Shown piece after piece: positions 1 through 8,232 of a DNA stretch of 64,000 bases (within the stretch, counting starts at the first letter, position 1; every line of letters starts with the position of its first letter). Location: contig JAVBNE010000013.1 of the NCBI GenBank assembly GCA_031551755.1, positions 124,001 to 188,000 of the forward strand, in the 5' to 3' direction. The stretch comes from JAVBMU01 sp031551755 (lineage in GTDB: Bacteria; Actinomycetota; Actinomycetes; Actinomycetales; Cellulomonadaceae). A program made the position numbers and the translations under genes. The notes beneath the pieces were generated by a model, which made no database searches, had not been told where the DNA came from, and was given only the letters and a program-made list of their open reading frames with translations.

Positions 1-584
1 GACAGCACCTGCACGACGCGGCGGATCTCGGCGTCTCGGCCGATCACCGGGTCGAGTTTGCCTTCAGCGGCTGCGGCCGTGAGGTCGTTGCCGTACTGCT
101 CCAGGGCCTGGTAGGTGCCCTCAGGGTTCGGGCTGGTCACCCGGGCATTGCCCCGGACGGTCGGGAGGGCAGCCCGGAGCGCGTCGGCGGTCGCCCCGGC
201 CTGCTGGAGGGCGGTCGCAGCCGCGTCGGTGCCACTGGCCGCGCCGATCAGCAGGTGTTCGGTGGACACGTACTCGTCCCCAAGCTGCTGGGCAACGGAG
301 CCCGCGGTGTCCAAGAGGACCGAGGTCGCCCGCGACGGCGTCGGGCGCGCGACGGCGGATCCGCTTGCGATCGGCAGGGCGACCAGGGCCGCTCGCACCT
401 GGCGGCCCACGGCCTGCTTATCGGCGCCGACCGCGTCGAGGAGGCCGAGCGCCACGCCGCCGTCCTGGGCGAGCAGGGCAGCTACGAGATGCACGGGCTC
501 CAGCTGGGGGTTGCCGACAGCCGAGGCGCTCTGGATGGCGTCGCCGATCGCCTGCTGCGACATGGTGGTGAATTTGGTGTCCAT
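1..584 (-). CDS. clpB: ClpB disaggregase, N-terminal part (cut by window edge)
   Basis: This is the first 194 residues of the ATP-dependent chaperone ClpB, which with DnaK rescues aggregated proteins in the cytoplasm. The reading begins MDTKFTTMSQ and shows the two helical Clp_N repeats (roughly residues 1-75 and 80-150). It then enters the linker and start of the first AAA+ module, with the family stretch DPVIGRDAEIRR at the window edge. Walker motifs lie beyond position 1. An HspR-type HAIR inverted repeat sits 47-69 bases upstream of the start, so heat-shock control by HspR is likely. The start at 584 is the only one that yields a complete Clp_N domain. Confidence 0.93.
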   Translation of the reverse strand, partial: MDTKFTTMSQQAIGDAIQSASAVGNPQLEPVHLVAALLAQDGGVALGLLDAVGADKQAVGRQVRAALVALPIASGSAVARPTPSRATSVLLDTAGSVAQQLGDEYVSTEHLLIGAASGTDAAATALQQAGATADALRAALPTVRGNARVTSPNPEGTYQALEQYGNDLTAAAAEGKLDPVIGRDAEIRRVVQVL

Positions 585-630
585 TGCTACTCCGAGGGTC
601 GAGAGGGCTCTGACCAGGGAACGACTCTAG

Positions 631-653
631 AGTTGAGTCTATTCCGCTCAACT
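631..653. promoter_or_regulatory. HAIR-like HspR operator of clpB
   Basis: A perfect 7-bp inverted repeat, AGTTGAG - 9 bases - CTCAACT, lies just upstream of clpB. It keeps the core TTGAG-N9-CTCAA of the actinobacterial HAIR element (consensus CTTGAGT-N7-ACTCAAG) bound by the repressor HspR. Outer positions differ slightly from consensus. Binding by HspR is inferred from the motif and the gene it precedes. Confidence 0.75.
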
Positions 654-841
654 TTGCTTTGTCACCGGCATGATTGGTCGGCAGGTGACGGCGGTGGGGC
701 GAACGGCGGCCCACCAGTGCGCCCAGTGGAGTCCAGGGCGCGGCTGCCAGCGGAGCGGGCGCCTGCCACAGTGCGTGCGGCGGTACCGCACCAGGTCTGC
801 ACGTCTGCGAAGATGAGCCCTTCCGACCGAATGGAAGCGTC

Positions 842-1498
842 ATGCCCGAGGTTCGCCACCGCTGGACGTGGTGCCTCGCCCTGGCCGCCGTCGGCCTCGC
901 CCTCGGGTGGGCAGCGACCCATCTCGCGTGGATTGCGGACGCAGACCTTCGGACCCTTGCATGGATCGCCGGCAATCTACGGTCGGCACCGGCAACCGCA
1001 GTGATGCAGGCCGTGAGCTGGCTCGGTTCAACCTACGTCGCGGCAACGCTGATCCTCGGCTGGTGTGCGATTCTGGCCTGCTACCGACGCGCCCGGGCGG
1101 CAATCGGCGTCGCCGTGATCGTGGCTGCCGGCTGGGGGGCGGTCGCCCTGGTGAAGCTGGTGATCGCTAGGCCCCGCCCACCCGCGACCGAGGTCAGTGC
1201 GCTCGCCAGCGAGTCGACTTACAGCTACCCGAGCGGCCATGTCGCCGTGACGTTCTCCGTGGCCGCAGCCGCTTGGCTCCTGACCCACGGGGGCCGCTGG
1301 GAACGAACAGCGGTGGCAACCGGAGTCGTGATGGTCGTCGTGATGGCGACGTCACGGATGTACCTCGGCGTGCATTTCCCGACCGACGTCCTCGGCGCAC
1401 CGCTCATCAGCTCGGCGGCGATCCTCGCGGTCGGCGGGGTACGGGCGCTCCGCCGATTTCATCTCAAACCCAGTGACCCACCAGACCGTCCCGCATGA
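842..1498 (+). CDS. PAP2-family membrane phosphatase
   Basis: A 218-residue integral membrane protein of the type 2 phosphatidic acid phosphatase family, which removes phosphate from lipids such as undecaprenyl pyrophosphate or phosphatidic acid at the membrane. All three signature motifs are intact: K105-x6-R112-P113, PSGH at 130-133, and S171-R-x5-H178-x3-D182. Several hydrophobic helices flank them. It stands alone between clpB (divergent) and the LppM-like gene. The substrate cannot be told from sequence. Confidence 0.85.
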   Translation: MPEVRHRWTWCLALAAVGLALGWAATHLAWIADADLRTLAWIAGNLRSAPATAVMQAVSWLGSTYVAATLILGWCAILACYRRARAAIGVAVIVAAGWGAVALVKLVIARPRPPATEVSALASESTYSYPSGHVAVTFSVAAAAWLLTHGGRWERTAVATGVVMVVVMATSRMYLGVHFPTDVLGAPLISSAAILAVGGVRALRRFHLKPSDPPDRPA

Positions 1499-1723
1499 AC
1501 CATCCTGGCCAATCGAAACTGCGATACCCCACGCACCCGGCACCGGGATCGGTCGCCCCTGAACCGACGCCGGCTCGTCCTATTAGCCCGGAATGATCCG
1601 TGCTATAGAGGTGGGCCGGACTATTACAGCCGCGTCAGTTTGCGTGGGTGAGAATCCTCACGAGTAGGTCACAAAACGGTGACGATGGCCGTTTCGGTCG
1701 TGTGGGACGGTCATCCTATAGTC

Positions 1724-3016
1724 ATGACCTCAACCCGAAGGACGACCCGACGGCGTTTTGCCATCGGCGCGCTCATGGCCACGGTGGCATTGGCCCTCAC
1801 CGGCTGCATGCGAATGGATGTAGCCGTCACGATCAACCCCGATGACACCGCCTCGTCATCGATCGTCATGGCCTTCTCCGACGAAGTCGCCAAGTCGCTC
1901 GACATGACACCCGAAGAGATGCTCGCCCAGATGGATTCAGGGGCGGACTTCGAGGACAACGCGGAGAAGGTTGAGGACTACAAACAGGACGGCTACACCG
2001 GCAAGAAGTACATCATCGCCAAGCAGCCGATTGACGAGTACAACGGTGGCGGGGCGACCACCGGGGAGAGCCTGAGGATCGTGCGCGACGGCGATGAGTA
2101 CGTCGTCACCGGCGAACTCGACATGACCGACGAGGACACCGCCGGGGCCGACGCCGCGACACAGCAGATGCTGGACTCGTTCGAGGTCACCGTCGAGATC
2201 ACCTTTCCTGGTGAGGTCTCCGAATCCACCGGGGTCATCTCGGGCAACACGGTCACCTGGGACGCACCCTACGGCGAGGTGACCACGATCTCGGCACGTG
2301 GCTCGGCCATCGAGAACGGCAAGGCGAGCACGTCGACGCCGAGCCAGTCGCCGAGCGCGACCACGGACGCACCCAGCGACCGGGCCGGTGTCGTCGCGAA
2401 CGAGAACGATTCCGACTCCGGCTCCAGCTTCCCGTGGTGGATCGTGGGCGTCGCCGTTGGCCTCCTGATCATTCTCGGCGTCGTTCTGGCATTCGCGTTG
2501 CGCAAGAAGAAGCCGACCGACCCGGCAGCCCTTGCCGCCGGCCCGGGCTACCCGACGCAACCCCAGGGCTACGCACCCGGCCAGCCGTACGCACCCCAGG
2601 CCGGTCAGCCCTACCCCGCACAGCCGGATCAGGGTTACCCCGCACAGCCCGGTCAGCCTTACGCACCCGGTCAGCCGTATGCCGCGCAGCCGCCGGCCCA
2701 ACCCGGATATCCAGCGCAGCCCGGTCAACCGTACGCCGCGCAGCCGCCAGCCCAACCCGGATATCCAGCGCAGCCCCCGGCCCAAACGACCCAACCGCAG
2801 GTTCAGCCGACCGCACCGATCGGCTACCCCGGCCCAGGGCAACCGCTGACGCCATCCGCGCCGCCGGCACCACCGCAGCAGGTTCCGCCTGTCAGGTCCT
2901 CGGCTCCGGCTATGCCGCCGTCCATCGTCCCGGACCAGACGGTACCGACCGCACCCCCAGTTGAGCCTGGGACCACCCCAGCCCCGCCGGCCGACCCCAA
3001 CGCACCGAACGCGTAG
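1724..3016 (+). CDS. LppM-like lipoprotein with Pro/Gln-rich tail
   Basis: A 430-residue exported protein. The N terminus has a twin Arg/Lys-rich segment, a hydrophobic stretch and a lipobox ending LTGC, so it is probably a lipoprotein. Residues about 25-170 resemble the actinobacterial LppM domain (DUF3153). A Ser/Thr linker, one transmembrane helix (IVGVAVGLLIILGVVLAFAL) and a long cytoplasmic tail of GQPYAxQP-type repeats follow. I chose the ATG at 1724 because it puts the signal peptide at the N terminus; an in-frame start at 1679 would add 15 unlikely residues. LppM has been linked to envelope trafficking in mycobacteria; its role here is unknown. A strong hairpin follows the stop. Confidence 0.75.
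   Translation: MTSTRRTTRRRFAIGALMATVALALTGCMRMDVAVTINPDDTASSSIVMAFSDEVAKSLDMTPEEMLAQMDSGADFEDNAEKVEDYKQDGYTGKKYIIAKQPIDEYNGGGATTGESLRIVRDGDEYVVTGELDMTDEDTAGADAATQQMLDSFEVTVEITFPGEVSESTGVISGNTVTWDAPYGEVTTISARGSAIENGKASTSTPSQSPSATTDAPSDRAGVVANENDSDSGSSFPWWIVGVAVGLLIILGVVLAFALRKKKPTDPAALAAGPGYPTQPQGYAPGQPYAPQAGQPYPAQPDQGYPAQPGQPYAPGQPYAAQPPAQPGYPAQPGQPYAAQPPAQPGYPAQPPAQTTQPQVQPTAPIGYPGPGQPLTPSAPPAPPQQVPPVRSSAPAMPPSIVPDQTVPTAPPVEPGTTPAPPADPNAPNA
2667..2774 (+). repeat. Two tandem 54-bp coding repeats
   Basis: Positions 2667-2720 and 2721-2774 are near-identical 54-bp units encoding an 18-residue Gly/Gln/Pro/Tyr/Ala repeat in the tail of the LppM-like protein. Shorter GQPYA/GYPAQ units extend on both sides (about 2550-2790). 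Such in-frame repeats can change number by slippage. Confidence 0.85.
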
Positions 3017-3029
3017 CGTTCAGACAACC

Positions 3030-3067
3030 AGGAGCCGGTGGTCGCCTTCAGGCGGCCACCGGCTCCT
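3030..3067 (+). terminator. Hairpin terminator after the LppM-like gene
   Basis: A 17-bp stem (one G-U wobble) with a TTCA loop begins 14 bases after the LppM-like stop. No long T-run follows, as is common for actinobacterial terminators. It may also serve the opposite strand, since the enoyl-CoA hydratase gene converges on it. Confidence 0.75.
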
Positions 3068-3249
3068 CGTACGTGCGGCCACCGTCACGGGTTGCCATGG
3101 CCTGGGGAGAGACCACGAACCCACGCGGTGGGTGTGCCAGGGCAACGCGGTACTGAAAGCTGGAGTGTTCCCGGTCTGGTGGACAGGGGGTGTGTTTGCG
3201 GTGTTCCTGATTGAACAGAACGCAGGGCTGGGATCGACTCGTAGGCAGT

Positions 3250-4395
3250 TCACGGATGAATATCGGGCTCGGCGGGCGTGTAGCCGAATGCCCGCGCCAC
3301 CACCTCCGCACCCATCTCGGCCAACGTCGCCGGCTGCCACTTGGGGTCGCGGTCCTTATCCACGAGCTGGGCCCGGACGCCCTCCACGAAGTCGTGCTGA
3401 GTGTCGACGAACCAACAAGCCACGGCGTACTCCCGCGCCAAGGCACGGTGCAGCGCCTGAGCCCACCCCGGATGACGGGCCACCCCGGGCGGCCCGGCCA
3501 CCCCAGCCAACCCCGGCGGCTCAACGACCCCCGGCCCAGCCGTGAGCCCGGCCTCCGCCCGGCCCCGGCGCACCGCCTCCAACGCGACCACCACAGACGT
3601 CGGCGACAACCGTTCGATCTCGTCAGCCTCCGCCGTCGCCGCTTCATCCCCGGCGCGACCAGCCGTCCGCAGGCGCTCGACGATCTCGGTTGCGGTAGGC
3701 GCCGCGTAGCATTCGTCGATCCTGGCCCCCTTCGCCGCCAACTCCGACGGTGGGGCGGGCCTCGCCATCGCCGCCACAGCCGCATCCGCGTCCGCACCCG
3801 CCAGCAACGCCGCGGTGAACGCACCGAGCGACTCACTCGGCACGAAGGCGTCGGCAAAACCGGCTGCGATCGCATCAGCTCCGGTCATCGTCGCGCCGCT
3901 GATCGCCAGATACTCCCCCCACCGGCCCGGGGCGCGCCCCAACACCAGCGTCGAACCGACATCCGGGGTGAACCCGATGCGCGCCTCCGGCATCGCCAAC
4001 ACCGATCGCTGCGTCACCACCCGATGGCTGGCATGCACCCCGATCCCGATCCCTCCGCCCATCGTCACCCCGTCCATGAGAACGACCACCGGCTTCGGGT
4101 ACTCGGCAATCATCGCGTCCACGGCGTACTCCACCCGGAAGTACCGCCGCGCGTCCTGCGGCCGACCGTCCACGATCGCCTGCCGAACGGCCCGCACATC
4201 GCCACCCGCGCACAGTCCCGGCTCGCCCTCGCCGTCGATCAACACGACCTCGACCGCGGGGTCCGAACGCCAGCTCTCCAAGCGAGCGGCAATCTCGGTC
4301 AGCATCTCCTCGTTGAGAGCGTTCAACGCTGTCGGCCGGTTCAGCGTGAGGTGCGCGACACCTTTCTTGACCTGCGTCTTGATTTGATCCGTCAC
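3250..4395 (-). CDS. Enoyl-CoA hydratase/3-hydroxyisobutyryl-CoA hydrolase family
   Basis: A 381-residue crotonase-superfamily enzyme. The length and the split core are those of the 3-hydroxyisobutyryl-CoA hydrolase group, which releases CoA in valine breakdown. Visible are the HLTLNRPTALNALN start, the oxyanion-hole stretch LCAGGDVRAV (about 68-77) and the second glycine-rich stretch VTMGGGIGIGVHASHRVVT with PEARIGFTPDVG after it. Residues about 280-310 are rich in Pro/Gly/Ala, an expansion of an otherwise conserved C-terminal half. GTG at 4395 is taken as start because it lies right before the conserved fold. It is divergent from the hydrolase gene at 4442, so promoters share the 46-base gap. 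Hydratase versus hydrolase activity is not certain. Confidence 0.82.
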   Translation of the reverse strand: MTDQIKTQVKKGVAHLTLNRPTALNALNEEMLTEIAARLESWRSDPAVEVVLIDGEGEPGLCAGGDVRAVRQAIVDGRPQDARRYFRVEYAVDAMIAEYPKPVVVLMDGVTMGGGIGIGVHASHRVVTQRSVLAMPEARIGFTPDVGSTLVLGRAPGRWGEYLAISGATMTGADAIAAGFADAFVPSESLGAFTAALLAGADADAAVAAMARPAPPSELAAKGARIDECYAAPTATEIVERLRTAGRAGDEAATAEADEIERLSPTSVVVALEAVRRGRAEAGLTAGPGVVEPPGLAGVAGPPGVARHPGWAQALHRALAREYAVACWFVDTQHDFVEGVRAQLVDKDRDPKWQPATLAEMGAEVVARAFGYTPAEPDIHP

Positions 4396-4441
4396 TCGAT
4401 CACCGTAGGTCGTGCGGGGTCCTAAGTGCCAGCATGGTGTC

Positions 4442-5497
4442 ATGACCGACGAAGCACGCGGCGCGCCGCCCTCCGGGGTGTCCGCCGCTGATGGCGCCGC
4501 CCCCACGGACGACGCGGTATGGCGTCCCGACGTGCTCGGCAACGACTGGATCTGCCGGGACCTCACGCTTCCTGCTGGCGCCGTAGCCACTTTGGTCCGG
4601 CGGAGGCGAACCCTGGACGCTGGAACACCGTCCAAACCCGCCATCCTGTACCTGCACGGTTTCGCCGACTACTTCTTCCAGGTGCACGTGGCCGACGCCT
4701 TCGAGGCGGACGGCTACCCGTTCCATGCCCTCGATCTGCGCGGATACGGCCGATCGATCGGGCGCGGCACCGGCGCACCAGGGGACCCGGGAGACGATCC
4801 GAACTATGTCACCGACCTGAGCGTCTACGCCCAGGAGCTGGACGCCGCACTGCAGGTCATGCAGACGGAGGGTCACGAGGATGTCGTCGTTGTCGCGCAT
4901 TCGGCCGGCGGCTTGATCGCTTCCCTGTGGGCGCACGCCCGTCCCGGGCGGCTGGCGGCCTTAGTACTGAACAGCCCTTGGTTCGACCTGAACTCCCACT
5001 GGTTCGACCGGGTGATCTCCACCCGCGCGGTCGGCGCCTTGGGCAAGGTGGCCCCGAAGGTTCCCGTGGGTGCCCTCGGTCAGGACTACGGCCGTGCCCT
5101 GCACCGGACGACCGGCGGAGAATGGGATTACGACCTGGCTTGGAAACCCATCGAAGGCTTCCCGGTCCGGGCCGGGTGGCTGCGTGAGATCCGGCGCGGC
5201 CAGGCACACCTGATGCGCGGACTGTCGATCAGCTGTCCCGTCCTCGTGACCGCCTCGGCCCGCACGGGCGCCCACCAGGGGTGGCATGCGGAACTCCTGA
5301 CCACCGACTCGGTGCTTGATGTGCGGCATATCCGCTCCCGCGCATCGAAACTCGGTCCCGATGTGACGCAGATTGCGGTCGACGGCGGGGCCCACGACCT
5401 TGCCCTTTCCCCCGAACCCACCCGCAGCGTCTACCTACGGACGGTACTCGGCTGGCTGGATGCGCGGCTGCCCACCGCCGTGTCCGAATCCCGCTAG
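4442..5497 (+). CDS. Alpha/beta hydrolase, lysophospholipase/aminopeptidase S33 type
   Basis: A 351-residue soluble hydrolase. The nucleophile elbow is AHSAGG with Ser154. The oxyanion segment is LYLHGFADYF (70-79), and DLRGYGRS (98-105) follows it. A C-terminal GGAHDLALS stretch supplies the likely catalytic His. The pattern fits the monoacylglycerol lipase/serine aminopeptidase S33 group. The ATG at 4442 is chosen over one at 4412 that would invade the divergent promoter region. The substrate is unknown. Confidence 0.8.
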   Translation: MTDEARGAPPSGVSAADGAAPTDDAVWRPDVLGNDWICRDLTLPAGAVATLVRRRRTLDAGTPSKPAILYLHGFADYFFQVHVADAFEADGYPFHALDLRGYGRSIGRGTGAPGDPGDDPNYVTDLSVYAQELDAALQVMQTEGHEDVVVVAHSAGGLIASLWAHARPGRLAALVLNSPWFDLNSHWFDRVISTRAVGALGKVAPKVPVGALGQDYGRALHRTTGGEWDYDLAWKPIEGFPVRAGWLREIRRGQAHLMRGLSISCPVLVTASARTGAHQGWHAELLTTDSVLDVRHIRSRASKLGPDVTQIAVDGGAHDLALSPEPTRSVYLRTVLGWLDARLPTAVSESR

Positions 5498-5530
5498 CCA
5501 AGCTGTCTATGGGCAATGCAGGATCGTCAT

Positions 5531-7228
5531 ATGCCCGCCCCCCACCATCGCAGCGCGGACACCGATCCGCAGTTCACGGAGCGCTACCGCGCGATCGCCG
5601 CGCGGGACCGGCGCTTCGACGGGCAGTTCATCACCGCGGTGCGCACGACCCGGATCTACTGCCGGCCGTCCTGCCCCGCCCGCACACCTCAGCCGCAGAA
5701 CGTGACGTTCTTCCGCACCTCGGCGGCTGCCCATGAAGCCGGGTACCGGGCGTGTAAACGGTGCCTTCCCGAGGCTGTCCCGGGGACACCCGAATGGGAT
5801 CTCCGCCAGGATGTCGCCGCACGCGCCATGCGATTGCTGCGCGACGGCGTGGTTGACCGTGAGGGGGTCGATGGGCTCGCCCTCCGACTCGGCTACAGTA
5901 CGCGGCACGTACACCGGCTGCTCGTGGCCGAACTCGGCGCCGGACCGGTCGCGCTGGCCCGCGCCCAACGCGCCCAAACGGCCCGGGCGCTGCTCACCGA
6001 GACGCCGATGGCGGTCGCCGACGTCGCTTTCGCGGCCGGGTTCGGCAGCATCCGGCAGTTCAATGACACGCTGATCGAAGTCTTCGGCCGGACCCCCTCC
6101 GAGCTGCGCTCACGCGCACATCAGCCCGCAAAGGTACCGGTTGGTCGCACGCCGAGCGCCCACGCCTCTCAGGCCCATGGATCGGAACCGGGTCGGCCCA
6201 CGCCTGGCGTGTCGGAGCCCGGCACGCCCACACCGTCGGCGTTGACGCTCACCTCGCCGTTCCGGGAGCCCTACGACGCGCAGGGAATGCTGCGTTTCCT
6301 GGCAGCTCGCGCGGTGGACGGAATCGAGGAGGTGGACATCGCGGGCGGGCGGTATACCCGTTCGTTGGCCCTCCCCCAGGGGCCGGGCACCGCCGAGGTC
6401 AGTCTCAGTCCGGACCGATGCGAGGTCCGCCTCGAACTGGCCGTGCTCGCCGACCTGCCGGCCGCCATTGCACGGCTGAGGCGCCTCCTCGACCTGGATG
6501 CCGACCCGATGGCGGTCGACGAGGTCCTGCGGCGCGACCCCGCCCTCGCGGAGTCCGTGAGCGCCGTACCGGGCATACGGGTGCCGGGAGCCGTGGACGG
6601 CGCGGAGATCGTCATGCGAGCGCTCATCGGACAACAGATCTCGGTGGCGGCCGCACGGACTCATCTGTCGCGACTGGCCACCCTCGGAACGCCGATCACC
6701 ACGAGCCTGGGACCCACCCGACTATTTCCCACCGCACAGCAGATCGCCGACGACGGCCACCGCGTCCTACGCGGCCCCGCAGCCCGGATCGCCTCGATCC
6801 TCGGGGCCGCCCGCGCGATCGCCGCCGGGGACCTCGACCCGGACCCGGCCGCCGACCCGGCCGAACTCCGCACGGCCCTGCTCAGGCTCCCCGGCGTCGG
6901 CCCCTGGACTGCCGGCTACGTCGCCATGCGGGTGCTCCACGACCCCGACGTTCTGCTTGCCACCGACGGCGCCCTCCTGGTGGGCGCCCACCGCCTCGGG
7001 CTCAGCCCCGGGACCGGATCAACGACGAGCCGGGCGCGAGCCCTAGCCGGCCGTGGGGAGCGTTGGGCACCGTGGCGCTCCTACGCCTCGATGCACTTAT
7101 GGCGGGCGGCTGCGGCGCCCGGCCCCGCAGACCGTGCCCCGAGCCCCCCGCCGGCGGACCGCCCCGCACCTGTGGCGCCCACCGGCCTGGCACCGATCAC
7201 CACACCCTTGACCTGGGAGACCTCATGA
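5531..7228 (+). CDS. alkA: Ada-type regulator fused to AlkA 3-methyladenine DNA glycosylase
   Basis: A 565-residue fusion for adaptive response to DNA alkylation. Residues 15-85 form the Ada zinc domain with Cys44, Cys48, Cys75 and Cys78, which accepts methyl groups from phosphotriesters. Residues about 90-185 are an AraC-type DNA-binding domain. The C-terminal half is AlkA, with the helix-hairpin-helix LRLPGVGPWTAGYVAMR and the following Asp in DVLLATDGALL expected to be catalytic. About 50 variable, Pro-rich residues separate the two halves. The ATG at 5531 has an AGGA ribosome site 7 bases upstream. The stop overlaps the ogt start (ATGA), so the two are co-translated. Confidence 0.88.
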   Translation: MPAPHHRSADTDPQFTERYRAIAARDRRFDGQFITAVRTTRIYCRPSCPARTPQPQNVTFFRTSAAAHEAGYRACKRCLPEAVPGTPEWDLRQDVAARAMRLLRDGVVDREGVDGLALRLGYSTRHVHRLLVAELGAGPVALARAQRAQTARALLTETPMAVADVAFAAGFGSIRQFNDTLIEVFGRTPSELRSRAHQPAKVPVGRTPSAHASQAHGSEPGRPTPGVSEPGTPTPSALTLTSPFREPYDAQGMLRFLAARAVDGIEEVDIAGGRYTRSLALPQGPGTAEVSLSPDRCEVRLELAVLADLPAAIARLRRLLDLDADPMAVDEVLRRDPALAESVSAVPGIRVPGAVDGAEIVMRALIGQQISVAAARTHLSRLATLGTPITTSLGPTRLFPTAQQIADDGHRVLRGPAARIASILGAARAIAAGDLDPDPAADPAELRTALLRLPGVGPWTAGYVAMRVLHDPDVLLATDGALLVGAHRLGLSPGTGSTTSRARALAGRGERWAPWRSYASMHLWRAAAAPGPADRAPSPPPADRPAPVAPTGLAPITTPLTWETS

Positions 7229-7755
7229 ACCTCGCCTGGACCACCACCACTAACACCCCAGATGGTCCGTTCACCGTCATCGTTGCCGATGACGGCGCGG
7301 TGCTGGCCTCCGGGTGGACGCCCGCCCCTGCGGAATTGCTCGCCCTCGTACACCCGACATTGCAGCCCACGTCCGTGGAGACCGTCACGCCCGATGCCGA
7401 ACCGGTCGCCGCCGTCGTCGAAGCCGTCCAGGCCTACTACGCCGGCGACCTGGCAGCGATCGACGGCGTGCCGGTGCGGCAGGCCTCCGGCCCCTTCCGC
7501 AGCCATGCCTGGGACGTTCTACGGACTGTCACACCCGGGATACCCGTGACCTACACGCAGTACGCGAAACTCAGCGGCCGGGAAGCGGCCGTCCGGGCAG
7601 CCGCTGGGGCCTGCGCGCAGAATGCGGCAGCCCTCTTCGTGCCCTGCCACCGCGTTTTGCGCACCGATGGGACGCTGGGCGGTTTCCGGTACGGGTTGCC
7701 GATCAAGCGCAGCCTCCTCGACCGGGAGGCACAAGCGACCCGTGCGTTGCGTTGA
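7225..7755 (+). CDS. ogt: Methylated-DNA--protein-cysteine methyltransferase
   Basis: A 176-residue O6-alkylguanine repair protein that moves the alkyl group to its own cysteine and is then spent. The active site is FVPCHRVL with Cys141; the DNA-binding region precedes it. It starts inside the stop of the Ada-AlkA gene (ATGA), making a two-gene base-repair operon. The segment AGACAQNAAA before the active site differs from the more usual GxAxxxNP form, a minor oddity. Confidence 0.9.
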   Translation: MNLAWTTTTNTPDGPFTVIVADDGAVLASGWTPAPAELLALVHPTLQPTSVETVTPDAEPVAAVVEAVQAYYAGDLAAIDGVPVRQASGPFRSHAWDVLRTVTPGIPVTYTQYAKLSGREAAVRAAAGACAQNAAALFVPCHRVLRTDGTLGGFRYGLPIKRSLLDREAQATRALR

Positions 7756-7914
7756 GGTACGCGGGCGTCCAGACCGGCAGGGCACTCTCGGGACCTGACG
7801 CTCCCCCGTTCAACGGACAGTCCCCCGAATCATGATTTGGGTGGTTGTGTGATCGGGTGGTAGTTTCAATGCCGTCTAATTCTGATCAGTGCCGACAGTT
7901 GCGGAGTGTTGAGG

Positions 7915-8232
7915 GTGGCAGATCTGCAGATTGATGATGATGCGCTGTTGTCTGTCTCCAAGGCCCTGACCGACGCGGCAAGCGAGTTGGCGGCTATCGG
8001 ATTGGGGTTTGGCGAGACGGCCGGAGGGGTGGGCGATGCAGACCTGAGCCAGGCTGTGGATGGTTTTGGTGGTTTTACCGGCCGAGAGCTGCAGCGGGTG
8101 GGTGGGGAGATGTCACGTCTGGGGGCACAGTTGTCCGAGGCGGTGGCCGAGTTGGGCAGTGTTGATGCTCATTTGGCGGCGGCTGCTGGGCGTGTGGTCA
8201 TGGGTGATCCGACGTTCATGTTGGGTATGTGA
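7915..8232 (+). CDS. WXG100-like small secreted-partner protein
   Basis: A 105-residue all-helical protein with the heptad pattern of ESX/type VII small partners: ADLQIDDDALLSVSKALTDA, a Gly-rich centre, and a second helix VGGEMSRLGAQLSEAVAELG. The classical Trp-X-Gly turn is missing. GTG at 7915 is favoured because GGAG lies 8 bases upstream; GTG at 7906 is possible. Its last bases overlap the start of the large effector-like gene (TGATG), which suggests co-expression and partnership. Codon choice here (many TTG, GGT, GTG) departs from the GC-rich flanks. Confidence 0.6.
   Translation: MADLQIDDDALLSVSKALTDAASELAAIGLGFGETAGGVGDADLSQAVDGFGGFTGRELQRVGGEMSRLGAQLSEAVAELGSVDAHLAAAAGRVVMGDPTFMLGM

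Noticed and set aside
2667..2774. Tandem repeats as a CRISPR-like array
   Set aside because: Units are contiguous, in frame and coding; no spacers or cas genes.
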